A DNA stretch of 64,000 nt from VRUE01 sp963774405 (GTDB lineage: Bacteria > Actinomycetota > Thermoleophilia > Solirubrobacterales > 70-9): positions 124,001-188,000 of the forward strand of contig CAVZEV010000002.1 in the NCBI GenBank assembly GCA_963774405.1. The letters are read 5' to 3'. Below the pieces are notes generated by a model. It was not told the DNA's origin. It saw only the letters and a program-made list of their open reading frames with translations, and did not search any database. Each line of letters starts with the position of its first letter. The first letter of the stretch is position 1. Shown one piece after another: positions 54,268 through 62,233 of this stretch. Position numbers and translations under genes: made by a program.

Positions 54268-57200
54268 TAGCGCCGCCTCCCGTGTTTGCGCCGCTGGGCG
54301 CGGCGGGCGCGGCGCTTCTCGTCGCGCTCGCGGCGCGCGGCGTCGGCGGGATCGGCGGCCGGGGGCTCGCCGTTGCTCGACTGCTTGGCGCCGTCGCCCT
54401 CGGCGGGCGGCTCGACCGTCGCCACCGCGCCGGCCTTCGGCTGCGCCTCGCGCTGCGCCGCCGCCTCCTCGATCTCAGCCTCGCTCTCGCTGTCGTCGGC
54501 GAGCATCGCCAGGTCGCCCTCTTCGGCGAAGGCCGGCACGTTGCCGTCGATCGCGGCGATCCGCTCGCGGCGGCGGATGAAGCCCGGCTCGCGTTCCTTC
54601 CAGGCGGTCAGAACCGGCGAGGCGATGAAGATCGAGGAGTAGGTGCCGGAGATGATCCCGACCATCATCGCGAAGGCGAAGTCCTGCAGGGTGGCGCCGC
54701 CGAAGATCAGCAGCGCGGTCACCGAGAGCAGGGTGGTGAAGCTGGTCGCCAGCGAGCGGGTCAGCACCTCGCTCATCGAGCGGTTGACGATCTGCGAGAA
54801 GGCAGCGCGCGGCATGCGCGGCATGTTCTCGCGTATTCGGTCGAAGACGATGATCGTGTCGTAGAGCGAGTAACCGAGGATGGTGAGGAAGGCGGCGACC
54901 GTTCCGCTCGTCACTTCCCTTCCGGTCAACGAGTAGATGCCCGCCGTGATCAGGATGTCGTGGAAGATCGCGATCAGCACCGGCACGGCGAATTTCGGGT
55001 CGAAGCGGAAGGCGATGTAGGCGCAGATGATCAGCAGCGAGAAGATCAGCGCGTTGCGGGCGCTGTTGGCCACGGTGCTGCCGAAGGTGGGCCCGACGCT
55101 GGTGCTGTTGAAGCCGTTGGCGGCGATCCCGTACTGCTTTTCCAGTTCCTTCTGCAGCTTGTTGATCTGACTCGGTTCGAGCGTCTTTGACTGGATCAGG
55201 TAGGCGTTGTTGCCGAGGCCGGGATTGGTCGTCTTCTGCACCTCACCGCCGGAGACGCCGCTGCTGTCGAGCGTTTCGCGCACCGCTTCCTCGTTGGTCG
55301 GCTTGACCAGCGCCACTTCGACCCGGGTGCCGGACTTGAAGTCGATGCCGAGGTTGAGCTGCTTGGTCGCCAGGGCCAGGGCGCCGACCAGCAGGATCAC
55401 GCCCGAGATGGTGAAGAACCAGCGACTGGCGCCCATGAAGTCGAAGTGCCAGCGGAGTCCCTCTTTGCTCGCCCCCAGCGCCGCCGGCGAGCGCAGCAGG
55501 CGCGAGCGGCTCATCGCGCCCAGCAGCGCCTGGGTGAAGACGACCGCGGTCAGCAGCGAGACGATCGTGCCGACGCCGAGGACGAAGGCGAAGCCCTTGA
55601 CCCCGGCCGTGGCGAGCACGAAGAGGACGAAGGCGGTGAGCAGGGTGACGACGTTGGCGTCGATGATCGTCGCGATCCCGCGCCGGTAGCCGGCCGAGAT
55701 CGCGTTCGACATCGAGCGCCCGGCCCGCACCTCCTCCTTTATTCGCTCGAAGATGACGATGTTGGCGTCGGCGGTGACGCCAATCGTCAGCACCAGCCCC
55801 GCGATCCCCGGCAGGGTGAGGGTGATCGGGATCAGTTTGACCAGGGCGAAGAAGATCACCCCGTAGGCGGCCAGGGCGCTGACCGCGACCAGGCCGAGGA
55901 AGCGGTAGAAGATCAGCAGGAAGAGGACGGTGAGGAGGAGGCCGATCAGGCCGGCCCGGATGCCGTCGTGCAGCGCTTCAGATCCCAGCGTCGCCGAGAC
56001 CTGCGACTGACTGATCAGGTTGAGGTTGATCGGCAGGGCGCCGCGCTGCAGGAAGCTGGCCAGGTCCTGGGCGTCTTCGATGCTGTTGAAGCCGCCCGAG
56101 ATCTGTGCCCCGGTGCGACCGTCGATCCCGTCCGGGTTCTGGGCGTAGTTGATGATCGGCCGCGTCTTGACTTCGTTGTCGAGCACGACGGCGAAGTGGC
56201 CGGAGGTCGCTTCGGCGGTTTCTTCGCTGCTCGGCCCGATCGCCGAGGCAGCGCCGCGCTGGGCGATCCGGCGGGTCACTTCCTGGAAGTTCTGGCGGCC
56301 GCTGTCGGTGAATTTGAAGGTGACGTTGGGGGCGCCGGTTTCGTCGGTTTCCTGCTTCGGGCTGGTGATTTCGGTGCCCGAGAGCGCCGGGTCGTCCTTC
56401 AGCGCGAACCAGCCCGGTTCGGCGTTTTCGAGCGTCTGGCCCTTGCTGTCGCTGGGCTTTTCGGAGACGACGATCGTGCCCTGCGGAACCTTCAGCACCT
56501 TGCCCACGTTCTTGGCGCGCTTCTTGCCGCTGGGGGTGACGTAGAGGTCTTCTTCGGTGTACTCGGGCCCGTCGATCAGCTTGTGATCTTTGTCTTTCGA
56601 GAAGAGGTAGTAGGTGGCCGTGGAGCTGCATCTGGGGCAGTCCGGTTTCGGCTTCTGTTCGGAGGCCAGCTTGACCGCGGCGTACTCGGTCGGGAAGGCG
56701 CCGGCGACGATCAGCTGCTGGTTTTCTTTCTTGGTCGGCAGGCGCCCCGCTTCCTGCCATTCCTTGGTCGCTTCGGCGGCGGGCCCTTTCGGCGGTTCGC
56801 GGCCGGGGTGGCCGCCGATCAGGAACTCGCGGCCGATCAGGTTCGGTTCCCAGTCGAAGAAGAAGAGCCGGGCCGGCTTGGTCGCGCATTCGGTCGCCTT
56901 GCCGACGCTGGTCGCGCCCGGGATGCCGACCTGGATCTGGTCGCTGCCGACCCGCGAGACTTCGATCTCCGAGACGCCGAGCTGGTCGCAGCCGGAACGG
57001 ATGATGTCGACGGCCTTTTCCATCGAGCCGTTGTCGAGCGTCGGTTGCTGCGGGGTCGGCCGCCCCTGCAGAACGAGCTGAACCCCGCCCTTGAGGTCGA
57101 GGCCCAGCTTCGTCGGCTTGTTGGCGATGACCAGGCCGGAGACGACGATCAGGCCGAAGACAAAGAGCAGGACGAAGAGGTTGCGGCGCCTTTTGCCCAT
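54267..57200 (-). CDS. secDF: Fused SecD-SecF protein translocase component
   Basis: 977 residues, SecD and SecF joined in one polypeptide with about 12 TM helices. SecD signs: KLGLDLKGGVQLVLQG (31-46), GVTADANIVIFERIKEEVRA and YRRGIATIIDANVVTLLTAF. SecF signs: NLGIDFKSGTRVEV, FHDILITAGIYSLTGREV, GYSLYDTIIVFDRIRENMPR and NRSMSEVLTRSLATSFTTLL. The acidic, then very basic tail (SESEAEIEEAAAQ ... KRRARRAQRRKHGRRR) is cytoplasmic. Between residues about 120 and 250 the SecD periplasmic part has an insertion with a CPRC pair (188-191). The complex uses the proton gradient to complete Sec export, which suits a strain that exports giant surface proteins. Confidence 0.94.
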   Translation of the reverse strand: MGKRRRNLFVLLFVFGLIVVSGLVIANKPTKLGLDLKGGVQLVLQGRPTPQQPTLDNGSMEKAVDIIRSGCDQLGVSEIEVSRVGSDQIQVGIPGATSVGKATECATKPARLFFFDWEPNLIGREFLIGGHPGREPPKGPAAEATKEWQEAGRLPTKKENQQLIVAGAFPTEYAAVKLASEQKPKPDCPRCSSTATYYLFSKDKDHKLIDGPEYTEEDLYVTPSGKKRAKNVGKVLKVPQGTIVVSEKPSDSKGQTLENAEPGWFALKDDPALSGTEITSPKQETDETGAPNVTFKFTDSGRQNFQEVTRRIAQRGAASAIGPSSEETAEATSGHFAVVLDNEVKTRPIINYAQNPDGIDGRTGAQISGGFNSIEDAQDLASFLQRGALPINLNLISQSQVSATLGSEALHDGIRAGLIGLLLTVLFLLIFYRFLGLVAVSALAAYGVIFFALVKLIPITLTLPGIAGLVLTIGVTADANIVIFERIKEEVRAGRSMSNAISAGYRRGIATIIDANVVTLLTAFVLFVLATAGVKGFAFVLGVGTIVSLLTAVVFTQALLGAMSRSRLLRSPAALGASKEGLRWHFDFMGASRWFFTISGVILLVGALALATKQLNLGIDFKSGTRVEVALVKPTNEEAVRETLDSSGVSGGEVQKTTNPGLGNNAYLIQSKTLEPSQINKLQKELEKQYGIAANGFNSTSVGPTFGSTVANSARNALIFSLLIICAYIAFRFDPKFAVPVLIAIFHDILITAGIYSLTGREVTSGTVAAFLTILGYSLYDTIIVFDRIRENMPRMPRAAFSQIVNRSMSEVLTRSLATSFTTLLSVTALLIFGGATLQDFAFAMMVGIISGTYSSIFIASPVLTAWKEREPGFIRRRERIAAIDGNVPAFAEEGDLAMLADDSESEAEIEEAAAQREAQPKAGAVATVEPPAEGDGAKQSSNGEPPAADPADAARRERDEKRRARRAQRRKHGRRR

Positions 57201-57207
57201 CGCGCTC

Positions 57208-57696
57208 TCAACCCTCCGGGGTGAGGACGATCAGCAGTCCCCCGTCGTCGTCATAGGCCGGGAAGACGTCGGCGACCGCCTCCGCCGGGAGGTCGCCCTC
57301 GGCGTTGACCGAGACCCGTTTGCCCAGCGAGCGCACCCCCCACTCGAGCGAGGTCGCGATCGGGTCGGCGCTGTTGCCGCCGTTGCCTTCGCGCGGCTCC
57401 TCGCCGCTGCCCTCGGCCCGCCATTCGAGCCCGAGGACTTCCTGCACCGGCCGGCCGATCACGTCCTCGTCGGTGAGCCCGGTCAGCTCGAAGCTGCCGC
57501 GCCCGGCGTCGATCACCCGCGCCTGCTGGTCGCAGACGAAGAAGGCGGCGTTGGGCGCCGGGTAGTAGTCGTCGAGCAGCTCGAAGACGAAGCCGAAGCC
57601 GCATTTCGAGCAGCCCTTCGGGCGCGCGCTGAACCCCGCGGTTCGCTCCGCGCTGACCTCCCTGTGGCCGCAGTTGGGGCAGATGAAGAACGGCAT
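57208..57696 (-). CDS. Zinc-ribbon and PAS-domain protein between ruvB and secDF
   Basis: 162 residues. The N-terminus has a four-cysteine zinc ribbon (CPNC at 6-9 and CSKCGFGF from about 29). It is followed by a PAS-like domain (about 45-95) with NAAFFVCDQQARVIDAGRGS and FELTGLTDEDVIGRPVQEVL. The C-terminal 60 residues (SLEWGVRSLGKRVSVNAEGD) look like a beta-rich continuation. No output domain such as HTH, kinase or GGDEF is attached. It occupies the slot where many bacteria have yajC. A redox or small-ligand sensor role is an inference only. Confidence 0.75.
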   Translation of the reverse strand: MPFFICPNCGHREVSAERTAGFSARPKGCSKCGFGFVFELLDDYYPAPNAAFFVCDQQARVIDAGRGSFELTGLTDEDVIGRPVQEVLGLEWRAEGSGEEPREGNGGNSADPIATSLEWGVRSLGKRVSVNAEGDLPAEAVADVFPAYDDDGGLLIVLTPEG

Positions 57697-57712
57697 CCCA
57701 GCAGCAGGTTAC

Positions 57713-58795
57713 TCAGAACAGACTGTTCGCTCTTTCGGGCACCGGCAGGCCGAGGTGCTCGTAGGCCCGAGGGGTGATCACGCGACCGCGCGGAGTCCGC
57801 TTCAGAAGGCCCTGTTGCAGCAGGTAGGGCTCGAGCACGTCCTCGATCGTGTCGGCCTCCTCGCCGATCGCGACGGCGAGAGTCGAGAGGCCGACGGGGC
57901 CGCCGGAGAACTTCGAGGCGACGACCTCGAGCAGGGCGCGGTCGCTGCGGTCGAGCCCGCCGGCGTCGACCTCGAGCATCGCCAGCGCCGCGTCGGCGAC
58001 CGCGGCGTCGATCGCCCCCCGCTCTTTGACCTGGGCGAAATCCCGCACCCGCTTGAGCAGGCGGTTGGCGACGCGCGGCGTGCCGCGCGAGCGCTCGGCG
58101 ATCGTGTGGGCCCCCTCGGAGTCGATCTCGACGCCGAGGATGCCGGCCGAGCGGACGATGATCTGGGCCAGGTGCTCGGGCCCGTAGTGCTCGAGCCGGT
58201 GCGAGAGGCCGAAGCGGTCGCGCAGCGGCGTCGTCAGCAGGCCGGCGCGGGTGGTGGCGCCGATCAGGGTGAAGGGTGGCAGCGGCAGGGTGACGGTGCG
58301 GGCGCCGGCGCCCTGGCCGAGCACGACCGGCAGCTCGCCGTCCTCCATCGCGGGATAGAGCGTCTCCTCGACCGCGCGCCCGAGGCGGTGGATCTCGTCG
58401 ACGAAGAAGACGCTGCCGGGCTCCAGCGCGGTAAGGAAGGAGGCGACGTCGGCCTTGCGCTCCAGCGCCGGCCCGGCGGTCTGCACCAGCGGCACGCCCA
58501 TCTCCTCGGCGACGATGTGGGCGAGCGAGGTCTTGCCGAGCCCGGGCGGCCCGGCCAGCAGCACGTGGTCAAGCGGCTCCTCGCGCCCGCGCGCCGCCTC
58601 GATGAAGATCGCCAGCTGCTCGGTCACCTGCTCCTGGTTGACGAAGTCGGCCAGGGTGCGGGGCCGCAGCGAGCGGTCGAGATCCTCGTCGGGAGCGTCC
58701 GCCCTTGCGTCGTGGACGCGGACGTCCTCGGGCGGTGTCTCGTCGCCGGGCGGAAAGGGCCCGCCGACACCCGGAGTGCGGATGCGGTCGCTCAC
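57713..58795 (-). CDS. ruvB: Holliday junction branch-migration ATPase RuvB
   Basis: 360 residues, the normal family length. Walker A is GPPGLGKTSLAH (about 78-89), Walker B VFFVDEIHRLG (about 127-137), sensor 1 LIGATTRAGLLTTPLRDRFG, and the C-terminal winged helix contains EPYLLQQGLLKRTPRGRVIT. It drives RuvAB branch migration. GTG at 58795 overlaps the ruvA stop (GTGA). An N-terminal extension of about 30 residues before RPRTLADFVNQE is acidic and poorly conserved. Confidence 0.97.
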   Translation of the reverse strand: MSDRIRTPGVGGPFPPGDETPPEDVRVHDARADAPDEDLDRSLRPRTLADFVNQEQVTEQLAIFIEAARGREEPLDHVLLAGPPGLGKTSLAHIVAEEMGVPLVQTAGPALERKADVASFLTALEPGSVFFVDEIHRLGRAVEETLYPAMEDGELPVVLGQGAGARTVTLPLPPFTLIGATTRAGLLTTPLRDRFGLSHRLEHYGPEHLAQIIVRSAGILGVEIDSEGAHTIAERSRGTPRVANRLLKRVRDFAQVKERGAIDAAVADAALAMLEVDAGGLDRSDRALLEVVASKFSGGPVGLSTLAVAIGEEADTIEDVLEPYLLQQGLLKRTPRGRVITPRAYEHLGLPVPERANSLF

Positions 58796-59388
58796 GCCTT
58801 GCTCCGCGAGGAGCCGGCTTTGCGCAGCGCGGCCGCGAGCAGCTGCTCGGCGTCCTCGCCGTCGATGCCTTCGAGCAGCTGCTCGGCCTCCAGCGGCGCG
58901 TAGCCGAGGTTGACCAGGCCGTCGCGGGCGAGGCCGCGGGCGTCACTGCCATCCGCCGCCAACCCGGTGACCTCGTCCTCGAGCGCGCCGGCGACCTTCT
59001 CGCGCAGCTCGACGATGATCCGCTCCGAGGTGCGCTTGCCGATTCCCGGGACCGCCTGGAAGCGCTTGGCGTCGCCGGCGGCGATTGCCCGCAGCAGCTC
59101 GCGGGTGGGACCGCCGGAGAGCGCCGCCATCGCCACCTTGGGGCCGACGCCGCTGACCGAGATCAGCTCGCCGAAGAGGTCGCGCTCCTCCTCGGAGGCG
59201 AAGCCGAAGAGGGCGAGTGAGTCCTCGCGCGAGATCAGCTCGGCGTGGAGGAAGACCTCGCGGCCGGTCGCCGGCACCGCCTTCAGCGTCTCGGCGGAGA
59301 CGGCGAGCCGGTAGCCGACGCCGCCGGCGTCGACGACGACGTGGTCGGGCCGTCGCACCATCACTTCCCCGCGCACCGCGGCGATCAT
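58792..59388 (-). CDS. ruvA: Holliday junction DNA-binding protein RuvA
   Basis: 198 residues from the ATG at 59388, which overlaps the ruvC stop (ATGA). The OB-fold domain opens with MIAAVRGEVMVRRPDHVVVD. The two helix-hairpin-helix elements read LISVSGVGPKVAMAALSG and FQAVPGIGKRTSERIIVELR. Domain III (residues about 150-198; LVNLGYAPLEAEQLLEGI) is the RuvB contact. A much longer upstream frame is ruvC sequence in the wrong frame and was excluded. It binds Holliday junctions and loads RuvB. Confidence 0.96.
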   Translation of the reverse strand: MIAAVRGEVMVRRPDHVVVDAGGVGYRLAVSAETLKAVPATGREVFLHAELISREDSLALFGFASEEERDLFGELISVSGVGPKVAMAALSGGPTRELLRAIAAGDAKRFQAVPGIGKRTSERIIVELREKVAGALEDEVTGLAADGSDARGLARDGLVNLGYAPLEAEQLLEGIDGEDAEQLLAAALRKAGSSRSKA

Positions 59389-59915
59389 CGCGCCACCGCC
59401 CTCGCCGTGGCGGTTTCTTCGGCCGCCAGCGTCGCCGCTTCGCGGCCGGTGGCGCCGCCGTGGCAGATCGCCACCGCGAGCGCGTCGGCGGCGTGGTCGG
59501 GCGTCGGCGGCTCGGGCAGGCCGAGCAGGGTGCCGACCATCCGCTGCACCTGTTCCTTGCCGGCGCCACCGGAGCCGCAAACCGACTTCTTAATCGCCTG
59601 CGGCGTATACGTGAAGCAACGCACCCCACGCTGCGCCGCAGCCAACATCGCCGCCCCGCTCGCCCGACCCACGGCCATCGCCGAGTGCACGTTCTTGCCG
59701 AAATAAAGATCCTCCAACGCCATCGCGGCAGGCTGATGCCAATCGATCAGCTCGGCCAGCGCCCCGTGGATCCGCTCGAGCCTTTGCTCGATCGGCAGCT
59801 CCGCCGAGGTCTCGACCACACCGCCGTCGAGCGCGACCATCCGACTCCCCTCGATCCGCACCACGCCGAAGCCCAGATTCGCAGCACCCGGATCTATCCC
59901 CATCACAACTTGCAT
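59385..59915 (-). CDS. ruvC: Holliday junction resolvase RuvC
   Basis: 176 residues from the ATG at 59915; ATG 59903 (MGIDPG) is an alternative. Catalytic acids are visible: Asp in MGIDPGAANLGFG, Glu in ALEDLYFGKNVHSA, and the C-terminal PDHAADALAVAICHGG. It cuts Holliday junctions symmetrically. It forms a tightly coupled ruvC-ruvA-ruvB series. No clear ribosome-binding site precedes either start, and a strong palindrome lies just upstream, so expression may depend on that structure. Confidence 0.95.
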   Translation of the reverse strand: MQVVMGIDPGAANLGFGVVRIEGSRMVALDGGVVETSAELPIEQRLERIHGALAELIDWHQPAAMALEDLYFGKNVHSAMAVGRASGAAMLAAAQRGVRCFTYTPQAIKKSVCGSGGAGKEQVQRMVGTLLGLPEPPTPDHAADALAVAICHGGATGREAATLAAEETATARAVAR

Positions 59916-59960
59916 GGGAAGTGATTCTGGGACCAGCTCCGGATGCCTTCCGGATCGCAT

Positions 59961-60027
59961 GGGCGTCGGGATCGGGTCCCGGGGAACTCCCGGCGAAGCC
60001 GGCCCCGGGCCCCCGATCCCGACGCCC
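59961..60027. repeat. Large intergenic palindrome between yebC and ruvC
   Basis: Arms 59961-59984 and 60003-60027 pair over 24-25 bp with a small bulge (GGGCGTCGGGATCGGG against CCCGATCCCGACGCCC is perfect); the loop is 18 nt. As in the recJ element, one arm has GGGTCC and the other GGGCCC, and the central region has a GGCGAAGCC-like segment. It could act as a terminator or attenuator after yebC, or be a dispersed palindromic element. Confidence 0.65.
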
Positions 60028-60037
60028 GTCCGACTCG

Positions 60038-60790
60038 CTACGCAGCCGCAAACTTTTCGATGACCTCAGCCGGCACGTCGAAGTTGGCGTGAACCTCGTT
60101 GACATCGTCGTGCTCGTCGAGAGCGTCGACCAGCTTCAGCAGCCACTCTGCCTCGGTGCCCTTGACCTCGACCGTGCTCTTGGGCTCCATCGTCAGGTCG
60201 GCGGACTGGATCTCGACACCGGCGGCCTCGAGTGCTTCGCGGACAGCGGCAAGGTCTCCGGGTTCGCTGATAACCCGTAGCTGGTCGCCGTCTTCGCGGA
60301 CATCGTCGGCCCCAGCGTCGATCGCGACGATCAGGTCGTCCTCGCTGTAGCGGTTGGCGTCGACGACGATTACGCCGCGTTTCTCGAAGATCCAGGCGAC
60401 CGAGCCGGGCTCGCCGAGGTTGCCGTGGTGCTTGGTGAAGGCGTGGCGCACGTCGGCGCTGGTGCGGTTGCGGTTGTCGGTCAGGGCGTCGACCAGGATC
60501 GCCGCGCCGCCGGGGCCGTAGCCCTCGAAGAGCACCTGCTCGATCGCGTCGGCGTCGGTGCCGACCCCCGAGCCGCGGTCGATCGCCCGCTGGATGTTTT
60601 CCTTCGGCATCGAGGCGTCGCGGGCCTTTTGCACCGCCGTCGCCAGGGGCGCATTTGAATCGGGATCGGGCCCGCCGTCGCGCGCTGCGACGGTGATTGC
60701 GCGGGCCAGCTTGGTGAAGAGCTTGCCCCGCTTGGCGTCGGCGGCGCCCTTCTTGTGCTTAATGGAAGACCACTTCGAGTGTCCAGACAT
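60038..60790 (-). CDS. yebC: YebC/PmpR-family protein (translation/transcription factor)
   Basis: 250 residues. The start MSGHSKWSSIKHKKGAADAK is diagnostic; the ATG at 60790 is used rather than the one three codons upstream because the family begins here. Further signs are MPKENIQRAIDRGSG, EGYGPGGAAILVDALTDNRN, GNLGEPGSVAWIFEKRGVI and the acidic C-terminal part. Family members act as transcriptional regulators or in easing ribosome stalling at proline stretches. It commonly precedes ruvC, as here. Confidence 0.95.
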   Translation of the reverse strand: MSGHSKWSSIKHKKGAADAKRGKLFTKLARAITVAARDGGPDPDSNAPLATAVQKARDASMPKENIQRAIDRGSGVGTDADAIEQVLFEGYGPGGAAILVDALTDNRNRTSADVRHAFTKHHGNLGEPGSVAWIFEKRGVIVVDANRYSEDDLIVAIDAGADDVREDGDQLRVISEPGDLAAVREALEAAGVEIQSADLTMEPKSTVEVKGTEAEWLLKLVDALDEHDDVNEVHANFDVPAEVIEKFAAA

Positions 60791-60802
60791 AGCTGCCATT
60801 GT

Positions 60803-61249
60803 ATGAGTGTGGAAATGGTCACCGAGTCACACAGAGGTGGAGTGACCAGGGGACTGGCCGCGAGCCTGATCTTCGTCGCGATGCTGCTGGTCGCCCTCTC
60901 GATCTGGACCGCGATCCCGCTGGGCTGGCTCTACATCGGCTCCAAGGTCTCCCACACCCAGTTCCCCAGCTCCGGCCCCTACTTCGTCGTCGCCGCCGGC
61001 ATCCTCATCTCAGTGCTCTGCGTCGCCTGGCTGATCGGCCGCCTCAACCGCCTCTACATCCAGGTCACCGGCACCAACCAGGTCCAGTCGATGCGCCCCG
61101 CCTGGCTCAAGAGCATGCGCGACTCCTCCCCCCGAGTCGGCGGCACCACCGTGGTCGAGGCCGTCCTGATGGGCTCGGTCGGGCTGGCCACCGTAGTGAT
61201 GACCATCTGGTTCTTCCTGCTGGCCGGCTCGCCGATCCCCAATCAGTAG
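60803..61249 (+). CDS. Three-helix membrane protein of unknown function
   Basis: Up to 148 residues. Helices: GLAASLIFVAMLLVALSIWT, then SSGPYFVVAAGILISVLCVA, and VVEAVLMGSVGLATVVMTIW. A conserved-looking cytoplasmic loop (RLNRLYIQVTGTNQVQSMRP) lies between helices 2 and 3. The ATG at 60803 would lie only 12 bp from the divergent yebC start, leaving no room for promoters. ATG 60815 or GTG 60842 is therefore as likely, and GTG 60842 has GAGGTGG nearby. Family not recognised. Confidence 0.65.
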   Translation: MSVEMVTESHRGGVTRGLAASLIFVAMLLVALSIWTAIPLGWLYIGSKVSHTQFPSSGPYFVVAAGILISVLCVAWLIGRLNRLYIQVTGTNQVQSMRPAWLKSMRDSSPRVGGTTVVEAVLMGSVGLATVVMTIWFFLLAGSPIPNQ

Positions 61250-61261
61250 TCCTCTCCGCCC

Positions 61262-61287
61262 CGGCCCGCGGGTCCTGTCGCTGCAGG
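61262..61287 (+). repeat. Left inverted repeat of the AbiE cassette
   Basis: 26 bp containing CGGCCCGCGGGTCCTGTCG, matching the reverse complement of 63294-63319 with one mismatch. It lies 12 nt after the membrane-protein stop. It can also fold locally with the GGGGCCCCCCCGCGG that follows, so it may be part of a hairpin. Confidence 0.65.
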
Positions 61288-61341
61288 GGCCCCCCCGCGG
61301 ACCGATCTTGATATCTACGGCTCCGGAGAGCGTTGCGAAAC

Positions 61342-61383
61342 GTATAGGCAGTTTTCGTGATTTCTGCGAAAACGCCCTATACT
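61342..61383 (+). promoter_or_regulatory. Operator/promoter of the AbiEi gene: symmetric double dyad over a -10 box
   Basis: The sequence is GTATAGG, 2 nt, GTTTTCG, 9 nt, CGAAAAC, 2 nt, CCTATAC: two perfect nested 7-bp inverted repeats with equal spacing, centred at 61362. The right outer arm overlaps TATACT (61378-61383), a good -10. Transcription would begin at or next to the ATG at 61391, giving a leaderless mRNA. AbiEi-type antitoxins are known to repress their own promoters through inverted repeats, so this is a likely autoregulatory operator. Confidence 0.75.
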
Positions 61384-61390
61384 TTTGCGC

Positions 61391-62233
61391 ATGGACGTTT
61401 CGTCAAGCCTGCCGGGATCCACCCGAACCCTGAGCCGCCGGGAGGCGGAGCTTGTCAGCTGGCTCGAGGTCGAAAGACCGAAGACCACCAACCTCGCAGA
61501 GATCTCAAATGCGCTCAAATGGCCGCGGAAGCGCACCTACGACGTCACCTCCCGCCTCGTCAAGAAGGACTGGCTGCATCGGACCCGTGCCGGCCACTTC
61601 GAACCGCTCCTGGGCGAGAGCGCCGGGATCTTGGTGCCCGACCCATGGACCGCCCTGGCGATCTGGCGGGGCCCCTACTACGTCGCGCTCGCGTCAGCCG
61701 CTTACGAGCACAACCTCACTCCCGACCGCCCTGGCGCAGTGCAGGCGTGCGTCTCCGTTGGCACTACGGCGCCGACAAGCTGGCGAGAGCTGGGAATCGC
61801 ACTCGTTCCAAGGCGAGCGTTCCAACTCGACGGGAGCGAGTTCAGCGAGAGGCACGGTGTCACCGTTCGGATTTCCGGGGTGGAGCGAGTCCTACTCGAC
61901 AGCGCAACCATGCCCGGACGCGTGGGCGGCGTCTTCGGGCTCACGCGCATCGTCGATCGCGGAGCCGATCAAGCTGACTGGCAGCGTTTCGTCGAGCTGG
62001 CGGAAAAAACGAGCCGCGGAATCGCAGCAGCCCGCCGCATCGCAGCCTTGCTCGAAGTCCTCAACCAGGAGGCACCCCCTGCCCTGGCAAAGTTCGCAAG
62101 TTCCAAACGAGACGCTTCGCGAATCTACCTTGGCAGCACCCGCGTCCACGGGCGTTTTGGAGAGATCCTGCCCCGCTGGCGCGTCCAACTCAACGTTAGT
62201 CCAGATGCCCTGCGAGAGGAGGTGAGTCGTTGA
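61391..62233 (+). CDS. AbiEi-type antitoxin / transcriptional repressor
   Basis: 280 residues. An N-terminal winged helix-turn-helix (about 13-65: RREAELVSWLEVERPKTTNL, then RKRTYDVTSRLVKKDWLHRT) is followed by the antitoxin domain with PDPWTALAIWRGPYYVALAS and RISGVERVLLDSATMPGRVG. The order and length fit AbiEi proteins of type IV toxin-antitoxin systems, where the protein both represses the operon and counteracts the AbiEii nucleotidyltransferase. The ATG at 61391 sits at the predicted transcription start. Its TGA shares a base with the ATG of the toxin gene (TGATG), as usual for the pair. Confidence 0.82.
   Translation: MDVSSSLPGSTRTLSRREAELVSWLEVERPKTTNLAEISNALKWPRKRTYDVTSRLVKKDWLHRTRAGHFEPLLGESAGILVPDPWTALAIWRGPYYVALASAAYEHNLTPDRPGAVQACVSVGTTAPTSWRELGIALVPRRAFQLDGSEFSERHGVTVRISGVERVLLDSATMPGRVGGVFGLTRIVDRGADQADWQRFVELAEKTSRGIAAARRIAALLEVLNQEAPPALAKFASSKRDASRIYLGSTRVHGRFGEILPRWRVQLNVSPDALREEVSR

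Noticed and set aside
58792..59580. Longer N-terminus for RuvA
   Set aside because: The extra 64 codons are ruvC sequence read in another frame; the ATG at 59388 gives the family N-terminus and an ATGA overlap.
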